A DNA stretch of 64,000 nt from positions 4,025,001 through 4,089,000 of the forward strand of contig NZ_JAPEPW010000001.1 of NCBI RefSeq assembly GCF_026339955.1, given 5' to 3'. Below the pieces are notes generated by a model, which worked only from the letters and a program-made list of their open reading frames with translations, ran no database searches and was not told where the DNA came from. Positions 48,440 through 56,704 of the stretch are shown here, piece by piece (within the stretch, counting starts at the first letter, position 1; every line of letters starts with the position of its first letter). Position numbers and translations under genes: made by a program. The stretch comes from Streptomyces sp. NBC_01549. GTDB lineage: Bacteria > Actinomycetota > Actinomycetes > Streptomycetales > Streptomycetaceae.

Positions 48440-48454
48440 CACAATTGAATTGCG
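48440..48454. promoter_or_regulatory. OhrR operator (ohr box)
   Basis: CACAATTGAATTGCG, with the perfect palindrome CAATTGAATTG at 48442-48452, matches 12 of 15 positions of the TACAATTGAATTGTA box known for OhrR in other bacteria. It lies in the divergent ohrR/ohr promoter; a GTGCAC palindrome precedes it. Confidence 0.75.
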
Positions 48455-48527
48455 TGCTCTAATTGAGGCCGTGAGGCGGTCGGACCGGCCGCCCCGGCAA
48501 GACCTTGACTTGAGAGGGACGGTCTCC

Positions 48528-48941
48528 ATGGACACGCTCTACACCGCTGTCGCCACCGCCACCCACGGCCGCGAGGGTCGCGCCGTCAGCTCCGACGGCA
48601 AGCTCGACCTCCAGCTGGCCCTCCCGGTGGAGATGGGCGGCAATGGCCAGGGCACCAACCCCGAGCAGCTGTTCGCGGCCGGCTACGCCGCCTGTTTCGC
48701 CAGCGCCCTCGGCCTCGTCGGCCGCGCTGCGAAGGTCGACGTCAGCGAGGCCGCGGTGACCGGCGAGGTCGGCATCGGCAAGCAGGGCGAGGGCTTCGGC
48801 CTCGCCGTCACGCTCCGCATCGAGCTTCCCGACTCCGTGGACGAGGCCACCGGCCGCAAGCTGGTCGAGCAGGCCCACCAGGTCTGCCCCTACTCCAACG
48901 CGACCCGCGGCAACATCCCGGTCGAGCTCGTCGTCGAGTAG
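48528..48941 (+). CDS. ohr: organic hydroperoxide resistance protein, Ohr family
   Basis: A 137-residue thiol peroxidase that reduces organic and fatty-acid hydroperoxides. It dimerises and uses two redox-active cysteines: Cys56 in AAGYAACFASAL and Cys120 in HQVCPYSNATRGNIPV. Both motifs are intact and diagnostic for Ohr over the related OsmC. The start ATG 48528 is preceded by GAGAGGGA. It is controlled by the divergent OhrR through the box at 48440-48454. Confidence 0.95.
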   Translation: MDTLYTAVATATHGREGRAVSSDGKLDLQLALPVEMGGNGQGTNPEQLFAAGYAACFASALGLVGRAAKVDVSEAAVTGEVGIGKQGEGFGLAVTLRIELPDSVDEATGRKLVEQAHQVCPYSNATRGNIPVELVVE

Positions 48942-48994
48942 TTCGGGAGCGAGCGGTCCGGAGTTGGTCCGGAGTTCGTGACGCCGCCCGGCAC

Positions 48995-49075
48995 CCGCGC
49001 CCCGTCAGGGGCGCGGGGCTGTGGCATGTGTGGCTCCGCCGCGTGGGCGCGACCAGTCACAGCCGACCCCGCGCC
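48995..49075. repeat. terminator-like intergenic repeat after ohr
   Basis: CCGCGCCCC (48995-49003) / GGGGCGCGG (49008-49016) form a nine-bp stem with the loop GTCA. A longer pairing joins GGCGCGGGG with CCCCGCGCC near 49063-49071 across an interior containing GTGGGCGCGACCAG. It belongs to the same interspersed class as 35636-35720 and sits between the convergent ohr and membrane-protein genes. Confidence 0.65.
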
Positions 49076-50731
49076 CTACGAATCACCCGCGGCTTCCTGC
49101 CCACCCCGCGGAGCGACCCGCGCGAGCACCTCACCCGTGCTCCGGCTCCAGTCCACCACCGTCGCCTCCTCCGGCACCCGACGCTCCCGAGTGAGCAGCA
49201 GCCACCGCACGTGATAGCGGCGCACCACGGCGGCACGCTCGGTGCGGGTCGACGCGGGGTCGAGATAGCCCCGGACGGCCGCGAGCCGCCGTGCCCGCTC
49301 CCGCTCGTCCAACGCCGCGTCCGGCCGCGTGGGCGCGGCGAGGTTCGGGCCGTATCCCGCGATCAGATGGGCGGCGTAGTACCCGTCGGCGATCACCACC
49401 TCGCCGGGCTTGATGTGCCGTGCGGCCCAGTCGTACGTCGGCCAGCGCGGCGGCTGGTCGAAACTCACCGGATCGAGTGAACGCGGTACGACGGCACCGG
49501 CCTGCACCGTGAGGAAACCGACGCAGGCGCCGACGGCCGCCACCGCCCCCAGGGCCCGCCGCCACACCGGCCACGGCCGCGCCGCCGCCAGTTCCACCGC
49601 GAGCGCGAACTGCGGTGCCACGAGCGCGAGTCCCAGGATCCTGCCGTACGTGTAGTGCCCGCTGACCCAGCCGTACGCCACCGCCAGACAGTCCAGCGCG
49701 AACATCAGCACCAGCGGGTCCCGCCAGGAGCGCCGCGCCCGCAGCCACAGCGCCGGTACCCCGATCAGCGCCAGCCAGTAGTGCCCGGGCACCCCCTCGT
49801 ACAGCCGCCGGTACAGCGCGTCCATGCTGTGATCCCCGGGCAGGGTGAAGACGTCGAAGTACGGCCAGAGGTGGGCGATCATCAGCGCCGCCGCCCCCGT
49901 GAGCGCCCAACGGGCCGCCACGCCCGCCCGCCATCCCCGCTGCCATCCGGCCACGAACGCCACCGCTCCGAGCGCCGCCGCGAACGCGGTGATCGGATGG
50001 ACGAGCAGGATCAGACCGTAGAGGACGCCGAGCCCCTTGTACCCGGACAGGCCCCGCAGCCCGCTCGGGCCGACGTACCGGACCGGGCCGCCGAGCCCTC
50101 CCGCGAACGTGGCCGTGAGCGCCCAGGCCCAGAAGGTGAGTCCGATGGCGAACGTCGACGGATAGCCGAGGTTCCCCGCCATCGACATCAGCCCGAGGTA
50201 GCCGCTCGACCAGGCCCGCTCGGTACCCCACAGCAGCGCCATCGCGAGCAGCGCGCCCACGGGTGCCCAGGGACGGCGGGGCGCCAGGACGCGGACGAAG
50301 CGGCCGATCCCCGTCAGCAGCACCAGCAGGTTCAGCGGGGTCGAGAGGCGGACCACCTCCCAGCCCGCGAGGCCCGTCAGCCGGGCGAAGGCGCCCTGCG
50401 CCACGGTGTACGGCGAGTAGTACGGGCTGCCCTCGCCCGGCAGGTCCGCCACCGGATGGGCCGGATGGAGGAGGTTCGCCTTGAGGCGCTCGACGACCGC
50501 GGCGTGCTGACCGAAGTCGCAGCACATCGGCACCCGCCAGGAGGCGAGGCACATCACCATCCAGAACAGACCGCCGAAGACTTGGTAGGGCGTGGGTCGC
50601 CTGGGGGTGCCGCCACGCAGTGCGGTCGCGCCGGGGGCGGTCCGTCGGACGAGGAGGCCGACGCCGGCCTGAGCTGTTCGGAGCATTTGTCGTATATGCC
50701 CACTGTGGTCGGCGGCTTTGCCGACGTTCAC
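49076..50731 (-). CDS. polytopic membrane protein, GT-C-like; likely envelope glycan transferase
   Basis: A 551-residue protein with about ten to twelve helices and an extracytoplasmic C-terminal domain (from about residue 440). After TM1 the loop CCDFGQHAAVVERLKANLLHPAHP carries an Asp in the position of the GT-C catalytic residue, and a second loop reads GEGSPYYSPYTVAQG. The architecture suggests a GT-C fold, but I cannot place it in a numbered family. The GTG at 50731 follows the preceding gene's stop by one base; a later ATG at 50686 has no ribosome site. It is last in a minus-strand run of membrane and glycerophosphotransferase genes. Donor and acceptor are unknown. Confidence 0.7.
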   Translation of the reverse strand: MNVGKAADHSGHIRQMLRTAQAGVGLLVRRTAPGATALRGGTPRRPTPYQVFGGLFWMVMCLASWRVPMCCDFGQHAAVVERLKANLLHPAHPVADLPGEGSPYYSPYTVAQGAFARLTGLAGWEVVRLSTPLNLLVLLTGIGRFVRVLAPRRPWAPVGALLAMALLWGTERAWSSGYLGLMSMAGNLGYPSTFAIGLTFWAWALTATFAGGLGGPVRYVGPSGLRGLSGYKGLGVLYGLILLVHPITAFAAALGAVAFVAGWQRGWRAGVAARWALTGAAALMIAHLWPYFDVFTLPGDHSMDALYRRLYEGVPGHYWLALIGVPALWLRARRSWRDPLVLMFALDCLAVAYGWVSGHYTYGRILGLALVAPQFALAVELAAARPWPVWRRALGAVAAVGACVGFLTVQAGAVVPRSLDPVSFDQPPRWPTYDWAARHIKPGEVVIADGYYAAHLIAGYGPNLAAPTRPDAALDERERARRLAAVRGYLDPASTRTERAAVVRRYHVRWLLLTRERRVPEEATVVDWSRSTGEVLARVAPRGGQEAAGDS

Positions 50732-50732
50732 C

Positions 50733-52067
50733 TCATCGAGCGACTCCGGCGTCCAGCTCCGCGTCCGTCCGAAGGGGCCCCGGCACCGTGTCCAGCCCCC
50801 GTACCCGCGGCCGTACGACCTGTTCCAGCAACAGCGGGAGCCCCACCACCGGCAGCACCCACGCCAGTACGATCAGCCGGTCGCCGTAGATGTCGATGTC
50901 GGGGTGTCCGGCCTGGTTGAGGACGCCGGTGAGCGCGCCCGCGACCAGGAACACCCCGAAGTCCGGACGCCGCCGCAGCGCGCCCCAGGCGCTGGCCAGC
51001 AGGGCCGTCAGGAAGAACGGCTCCCAGAGCTCGCGGCGCAGCCACTCCACCCAGAAGTTGACCTCCAGGTTCAGGAACTCCGGCCACGGACGGGTGCGGT
51101 CGGGCCGGGAGAAGTGGGCCGTGAGCAGGTCCTGGAGGGACTCCGACTCGGACGGGTAGCCCAGCACCTTCGCCGCGAGCAGGGTGACGGCGACCCCGCA
51201 GGCCGCCACCACCCCCACCTCCCGCAACGGCCGTGCGAGCCTGCGCAGCGGTTGCCGTAGCCCGCCGCGCCGGACGCCCAGCACCGCGCAGGCGCCCGCC
51301 AGACACAGCCCGAGGAACAGCGCCTGCGAGTGCTTGACTGCGAAGAGCGCGGCCAGGGACCCGCCGACCAGCGCGGTCGCGGCCCGCGTCCGGCCCTGAA
51401 GGGCGAGTGCGCAGCCCCACAGCGCGGCCAGTGTCAGCGCCAGCAACAGACCCTCGGTCATGGGCCGCATGGCGGTCGTGCCGCACGGCAGGACGTAGAA
51501 GAGGACCTGTCCGGTCAGGGTCGCGACGGTGGGGGCGCGCAGGGTGCGCAGCACCAGGAAGGCGAGTACGCCCCCGGCGACCGTGATGAGGACACTCGAC
51601 GTCCACACGCCCCACTTCACGCCGAGAACGGTGATGAAGGGGACCAGGAACGCCGGATATCCGGGCCGCGCCTCGAAGATCCGCATGAAGCGCGGCGGTA
51701 TGAACGGCACGGTGTGGCCCGTCGTCTGCCCGGCGCTCAGCCGCCTCGACACCCACCCCCACTGGTGGCGCCGGCACTCCTCGACGACCTGCCGGGCGGG
51801 GCTCGGCTCACGGAAGTGGACGACGTTGACGCTCTGGTCGCGGCGCGCGATGGACGCCCGGCCGGCGCAGGCGTAGTCGATCGTGGCCGCGGCCGCCTCG
51901 TGCTTGCTCGCGCCGCGCAGGCTGAGCGCGTACGAGAGGTAGTTCTTGGTGTCGGGGGTGTCCCGGCCGGTGACGTTCGCGAGCTGGAGCAGGGCGAAGA
52001 CAGCGGCCAGGGCGAGAACCCAGAACCGGGGCGGACGCGGCTTCGTGAACAGGCCGACGACGGTCAT
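50733..52067 (-). CDS. polytopic membrane protein, possible GT-C glycosyltransferase
   Basis: A 444-residue membrane protein with about ten helices. The first extracytoplasmic loop begins NVTGRDTPDTKNYLSYALSL, with Asp residues in the position used by GT-C transferases. An extended loop follows (SVNVVHFREPSP, HQWGWVSRRLSAG), and a late loop reads NQAGHPDIDIYGDR. I chose ATG 52067 because GAGGG lies five bases upstream; an overlapping GTG at 52079 would give four more residues. It is flanked on both sides by glycan genes on the same strand with tight spacing. Function is inferred from context only. Confidence 0.7.
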   Translation of the reverse strand: MTVVGLFTKPRPPRFWVLALAAVFALLQLANVTGRDTPDTKNYLSYALSLRGASKHEAAAATIDYACAGRASIARRDQSVNVVHFREPSPARQVVEECRRHQWGWVSRRLSAGQTTGHTVPFIPPRFMRIFEARPGYPAFLVPFITVLGVKWGVWTSSVLITVAGGVLAFLVLRTLRAPTVATLTGQVLFYVLPCGTTAMRPMTEGLLLALTLAALWGCALALQGRTRAATALVGGSLAALFAVKHSQALFLGLCLAGACAVLGVRRGGLRQPLRRLARPLREVGVVAACGVAVTLLAAKVLGYPSESESLQDLLTAHFSRPDRTRPWPEFLNLEVNFWVEWLRRELWEPFFLTALLASAWGALRRRPDFGVFLVAGALTGVLNQAGHPDIDIYGDRLIVLAWVLPVVGLPLLLEQVVRPRVRGLDTVPGPLRTDAELDAGVAR

Positions 52068-52075
52068 GAGGGCCC

Positions 52076-54286
52076 TCACGACGACGTGAGAGCGTCGTGT
52101 CCCGCCTGCGCGGGCACCACCGCCACCGGCACCGGGCCCTCGAAGCGCTCGCCGAGCATCAGCGTCCGTACCACCCGCTCGGCGGCCCGCCCGTCGTCGA
52201 ACGCGCAGAACCGCGCCCGGAACCCGGCCCGCAGCCGTGCCGACTCCTGGTCGCGCCAGGACCCGGACGCGAACAGCCGCGCGAGCTCCCGGTAGGAGCC
52301 CGCCACATGGCCCGGCGCGTCGGCCGTGATGTCGAAGTACGCGCCCCGGCTCGCGGCGTAGGCGCCCCAGTCGTCCGCGTGGATCACGATCGGCCGGTCC
52401 AGGTTGGCGTAGTCGAACATCAGGGCGGAGTAGTCCGTGACCAGCACGTCGGAGGCGAGCATCAGGTCCTCGACGTGCGGCTCGTCGGTCGCGTCGAGGA
52501 CGACACCTCGCCGGTGCAGCTCCGACAGGCCCATCCCGCGGGAGGGGCCGTCCGTGAGAGAGGGGTGCAGCCGTACGAGGAGGGTGTGGCCCTCGCCGAG
52601 GTCGTCGGCGAACCGGGCCAGGTCGATGCGGTCGACGAGCCCGCCGCGGACGTAGTCGCGGCGTGTCGGCGCGTACAGCACCACTCGGTGGTCGGCCGGG
52701 ATGCCGAGGCGGGCGCGGACCGCCGCACCGTGCTCGGGGAGCGCCCTTACGAGGACGTCGTTGCGGGGGCTGCCGGTGCGCAGCGAGGTGAAGTGGCAGG
52801 GGTAGGCGCGGTCCCAGACCAGTTCGGAGTGGCGGTTGGCGACCAGGCTGTAGTCCCAGCGGTCGGCGCGGCGCAGCATCTGCGGCACGTCGAAGCCGTG
52901 CCGGGCGCCGGGCTTGTCGAGCAGGTCGGCTCCCATGTACTTCAACGGGGTGCCCTGGTGGGTGTGCACATGGACGCTGCCCTCGCGCTTGACCTGGGTG
53001 CCGGGCCAGTTGACGTTGTTGATCAGGTAGGTGGCGCGGGCGGTGACCCGGCGGTGGCCGAGCGAGTCCGGCAGGACGTACTCGACGCCGGGCGGCAGCA
53101 GCGGCACCTGGTCCCCGCGCACCACCCACACCCCCCTGATGTGCGGGGCGAGTTCACGCGCCGCGTGGTAGATCGCGCCCGGGTCGCCGAGCACACCGCG
53201 GTGCGAGAACGCCGAGTACACCGCGAGGTCCGGGTCCAGCGGCCGGCGTTCGTGCACCGCGGACCAGCCGCTCTTGACCCTGGTCGCCGCCGCCTTGCGC
53301 ACCTGCAGCCGGCGCCGCCCGAGCTCCGCGCCGAGACGGCCGGACTGCCGCCGGGCGAGGTAGGCCACGTAACCGCCCTGCAGCACGCGCAGTTCACGCG
53401 GCACCGGGCCGCCGCCCTGGTGCTTGCGGAAGAGCGCGGCCGTACGCCGGAAGAACTCGTCCTTGTCGGACGCGGGCAGCCGGTCCGGCTTGGCGAGGAT
53501 GTCGAGACAGTGCTCGCCCATCTTGCGGTGCAGATACGGGCGCCAGCTCGACAGCCACGGGCGGGAGTCGACGAAGGCGAAGACCCGCTCGTACTGGTCG
53601 TGGATGTCGAAGTGCTTGCGGCTGGTGGTGGACAGGATGTTGCCCTGGCGGCGCTGCCGGTAGTTCAGACAGATCCGGTCCAGGGTGGCGATCCGCTCCG
53701 CGCTCAGCATGACCGGGAAGGTCCAGGGGGTGTCCTCGTAGTAGCCGGGCGGGAAGGTGAAGCCCTCCCGCCCGACGAACGCACGGCGGTAGACCTTGTT
53801 CCACACGACCATCAACAGGTCGAGGATCTCCGGGTGTTCGGCGGCAGTGAAGCAGCCGTCGCCGCCCTCGGCCAGCACCTGCGCGAGGACGTTGCGGCGT
53901 GTTCCGCCCCACCAGTAGGTGCGCGCGTAGTCGAAGACCAGCACATCGGGGTCGGCGGTCTCCTCGAGGCGGTCGGCCATGGCACGCAGGGCGCCCGGCG
54001 TGAGGGTGTCGTCGCTGTCGAGGAAGAGGAGGAAGTCCCCCGTCGCGTACGGCATGCCGGCGTTGCGGGCCCGGCCGAGGCCCACGTTCTGCGGCAGGTG
54101 CAGCACCCGCAGGCGCGGATCGCGGGCCGCGTACTCGTCGAGGATCGCGCCGCAGCCGTCCGGCGAGCAGTCGTCGACCGCGATCACCTCGATGTCGGTG
54201 TACGACTGCCCCAGGACCGAGTCGAGACACTCGCGCAGAAAGCCCTGCACCTTGAAGACGGGGACGATGACGCTGAAGCGGGGCAC
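52076..54286 (-). CDS. GT2 / CDP-glycerol glycerophosphotransferase fusion, paralogue A
   Basis: A 736-residue two-domain protein. The N-terminal GT2 domain starts MPRFSVIVPVFKVQGFLREC, with VDDCSPDGCG and FLDSDDTL. The C-terminal TagF-like domain (about residues 375-720) has LVTDYSALMFDYANLDRPIVIHADD. At the key motif the other copies have QHGTPLK; this one reads HQGTPLK with His443 and Gln444 exchanged. The gene begins one base after the end of the next paralogue and overlaps the following membrane gene region, so the set is an operon. It probably extends or modifies a polyol-phosphate chain. The transferred group is not certain. Confidence 0.87.
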   Translation of the reverse strand: MPRFSVIVPVFKVQGFLRECLDSVLGQSYTDIEVIAVDDCSPDGCGAILDEYAARDPRLRVLHLPQNVGLGRARNAGMPYATGDFLLFLDSDDTLTPGALRAMADRLEETADPDVLVFDYARTYWWGGTRRNVLAQVLAEGGDGCFTAAEHPEILDLLMVVWNKVYRRAFVGREGFTFPPGYYEDTPWTFPVMLSAERIATLDRICLNYRQRRQGNILSTTSRKHFDIHDQYERVFAFVDSRPWLSSWRPYLHRKMGEHCLDILAKPDRLPASDKDEFFRRTAALFRKHQGGGPVPRELRVLQGGYVAYLARRQSGRLGAELGRRRLQVRKAAATRVKSGWSAVHERRPLDPDLAVYSAFSHRGVLGDPGAIYHAARELAPHIRGVWVVRGDQVPLLPPGVEYVLPDSLGHRRVTARATYLINNVNWPGTQVKREGSVHVHTHQGTPLKYMGADLLDKPGARHGFDVPQMLRRADRWDYSLVANRHSELVWDRAYPCHFTSLRTGSPRNDVLVRALPEHGAAVRARLGIPADHRVVLYAPTRRDYVRGGLVDRIDLARFADDLGEGHTLLVRLHPSLTDGPSRGMGLSELHRRGVVLDATDEPHVEDLMLASDVLVTDYSALMFDYANLDRPIVIHADDWGAYAASRGAYFDITADAPGHVAGSYRELARLFASGSWRDQESARLRAGFRARFCAFDDGRAAERVVRTLMLGERFEGPVPVAVVPAQAGHDALTSS

Positions 54287-54287
54287 G

Positions 54288-56525
54288 TCAGCTCCTCACA
54301 AGGGTGGACGCGGCCGGGGCCGGAAGGCGTTCGAGGAGGGGGATCACCGCGGGGATCGCCTCGGGCGGCTGGCCCAGCAGCACTCTGCGGACCACCCGTT
54401 CGGCGGCCTGCCCGTCGTCGAACTGGCAGAAGCGCTCACGGAACGCGGCCCGCAGGGCCCGCGAGGAGTCGTCCGCGTAGGTGCGGTCGCGAAAGGCCCC
54501 CGCGAGCTCCTTTGGGGTGCGCACCACCGGGCCCGGCGGCGCCTCCATCAGGTCGAAGTAGACGCCCCGCGTCTCCCGGTAGACCTCCCAGTCGTCCGCG
54601 TACACGACGATCGGGCGGTCGAGGTTGGCGTAGTCGAACATGATCGACGAGTAGTCGGTGATCAGCGCGTCGGCGGCCAGACAGACGTCCTCCGAGGACC
54701 GGTGCCGGGTCACGTCGATGATCCGGCCGCTGCTTCTGCCCCTGCCCTCGTCGTAGAAGTAGTGGGCGCGCAGGAGCACGACGAACTCGTCGCCGATCTC
54801 CTCGCAGAAGGCCTCCAGGTCGAGCCGGGACTCGAAGCCGGTGCTGTAGTCGCGGTGGGTGGGCGCGTAGAGGAGGGCGGTCCTGCCCTCGGGGACGCCC
54901 AGCCGGGCGCGGACGCGGGCCACGTCGTCGGCGGTCGCCGTGTAGTAGACGTCGTTGCGCGGATAGCCGTACTCCAGGGCCTCGTACGTGCCCGGGAAGG
55001 CCCGCTCCCAGATCTGGGTGGAGTGCCGGTTGGAGGAGAGGTTGTAGTCCCAGCGGTCCACCCGGGCCAGCAGCTTGGCGAAGCTGCCGGTCGCGGCGGC
55101 CACGATCGAATACGTCGACTGGTCGACGCCCATCGTCTTCAGCGGTGTGCCGTGCTGGGTCTGGAGGTGCACGCTGCCGGGCCGCTTGACGACACCGTCC
55201 GCGAAATTGGCGTTGTTGATCAGGTACTTGGCACGGGCCAGCACCTCCCAGGCGCGCGGGCTGCCGATCACCGCGTGGTCGACACCGTCCGGGACCTGGT
55301 CCACCGCGTCGGCCTCGACCAGGAACACCGAGCGCAGATGCGGGGCGAGTTCGAGGGCCTTGGCGTGGATCGCGGCCGGGCTGCAGGCGTAGCCACGGCC
55401 CCAGTACGCGCAGTACACGGCGAGGTTCTCGTCGAGGGGAAGGCGCAGCCGCGCGGCGTACAGCGCACGGGCGCTCAGCAGGCGGGAGAGCGGCAGCTTC
55501 CCCCAAGCGCTCGACCTCGCCCGGCCGGGGGAGACCCCCGTCCCCGCCCTCGTCATCCGCCGGCTGACGCAGCGCAGCGCGCGGAACGCGCTGTACGCCC
55601 CGGCCGCCAGGAGCCGGTACTGCACCCCGATCCGGCCCGGCGGCGGCCGGAACCCGGCGGGCCGGTGGCGCCGGTAGAGCCGGCCCGCGCGCCGGAAGAA
55701 GGCCCGGCGCCGGTGCGGCGGAAGCCGCTTCGGATGGGCCGCCGACTTCAGTACCACCGTGAAGAGGTCACCGAACAGCGCCCGTGACCGCTCCACGGAC
55801 AGCCTCCGCTCGGCCGCCCGGGCCAGCACCAGGTCGACCTGGTCGAGGAGTTGGAACTGGTGCTCGCCCGGCGTGTTCAAGCGGCTGCCCTGCCGGCGCA
55901 GCCGATGCCGTACGACGGTCTGGCGCAGCACCGCGACCCGCTCGGCGGCGACCGTCACCAGGCCGCCCCAGCCGAGATCCGTGAAATGTCCCTGGGGGAA
56001 GGTCAGGCGCCGCTCACGCAGGAACGCCCGGCGGTAGGCCGCGCTCCACGCCGGAAGGCCCGCCCCGGTCAGCTGCGGCGCCCGGTCCGGGGTGAAGACC
56101 CCCTCCGGAGTCCTCGGGAGTGGCGGTGTGCTGGTCCCGACGTCCCACCAGTGGACGCGTTCGTGCCCGAAGTAGAGGACGTCCGCCTCCTCGGACTCCT
56201 CCTGGAGTCTGTGGTCCAGGGCGGCCAGCGCGCCCGGCATCAGGACGTCGTCGCCGTCGAGGAAGAGCAGGTACGTGCCGCTCGCCGCCCCGATCCCGGT
56301 GTTGCGTGCCCCGCTCAATCCGTCCGTGGGCGGCGAGTGGACCGGGGCGACCCGGGAGTCCCGCGCGGCGTACCCGGTGGCTACCTCGCTCGCCGGGGAG
56401 TCCGGCCCGTCGCAGACCGGGATCAGCTCGAAGTCGCCGAAGGACTGGTCGAGGACCGAGTCCAGTGCGAGGGCCAGTCGCCCGGCGACTCCATGGGTGG
56501 GGACGATGATGCTGAAGCGGGGCAT
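54288..56525 (-). CDS. GT2 / CDP-glycerol glycerophosphotransferase fusion, paralogue B
   Basis: A 745-residue protein, middle of three tandem paralogues. The GT2 domain begins MPRFSIIVPTHGVAGRLALA, with FLDGDDVL. The TagF-like C-terminal domain carries TQHGTPLK with His458 and LITDYSSIMFDYANLDRPIVVYADD. The GT2 half is more divergent than in A and C (PTHGVAGRL and VCDGPDSPASE in place of VDDCSPDGCG), so its sugar specificity may differ. A stretch of about 40 residues near 330-345 (SPGRARSSAWG) is inserted between the domains. The start ATG 56525 lies one base upstream of paralogue A's unit, with a purine-rich leader containing two CAGAGAAGTA repeats. Confidence 0.87.
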   Translation of the reverse strand: MPRFSIIVPTHGVAGRLALALDSVLDQSFGDFELIPVCDGPDSPASEVATGYAARDSRVAPVHSPPTDGLSGARNTGIGAASGTYLLFLDGDDVLMPGALAALDHRLQEESEEADVLYFGHERVHWWDVGTSTPPLPRTPEGVFTPDRAPQLTGAGLPAWSAAYRRAFLRERRLTFPQGHFTDLGWGGLVTVAAERVAVLRQTVVRHRLRRQGSRLNTPGEHQFQLLDQVDLVLARAAERRLSVERSRALFGDLFTVVLKSAAHPKRLPPHRRRAFFRRAGRLYRRHRPAGFRPPPGRIGVQYRLLAAGAYSAFRALRCVSRRMTRAGTGVSPGRARSSAWGKLPLSRLLSARALYAARLRLPLDENLAVYCAYWGRGYACSPAAIHAKALELAPHLRSVFLVEADAVDQVPDGVDHAVIGSPRAWEVLARAKYLINNANFADGVVKRPGSVHLQTQHGTPLKTMGVDQSTYSIVAAATGSFAKLLARVDRWDYNLSSNRHSTQIWERAFPGTYEALEYGYPRNDVYYTATADDVARVRARLGVPEGRTALLYAPTHRDYSTGFESRLDLEAFCEEIGDEFVVLLRAHYFYDEGRGRSSGRIIDVTRHRSSEDVCLAADALITDYSSIMFDYANLDRPIVVYADDWEVYRETRGVYFDLMEAPPGPVVRTPKELAGAFRDRTYADDSSRALRAAFRERFCQFDDGQAAERVVRRVLLGQPPEAIPAVIPLLERLPAPAASTLVRS

Positions 56526-56704
56526 TCTGCTCTTTCTCTGCTTACTTCTCTGGGCATACTTCTCTGGTTGTTTCTCGGGTGTCGGCGCGGGGTGGCTTCG
56601 CCGGGCGCCGGTGGGTGTCAGCGCCCGGGCCGCCCGGCAGGGCGCCAGGTGGCGGGCCTAGTCGGCGTGGGCCGGGAGGGGCTGGAGGGCATGCCTGCTC
56701 CGGT

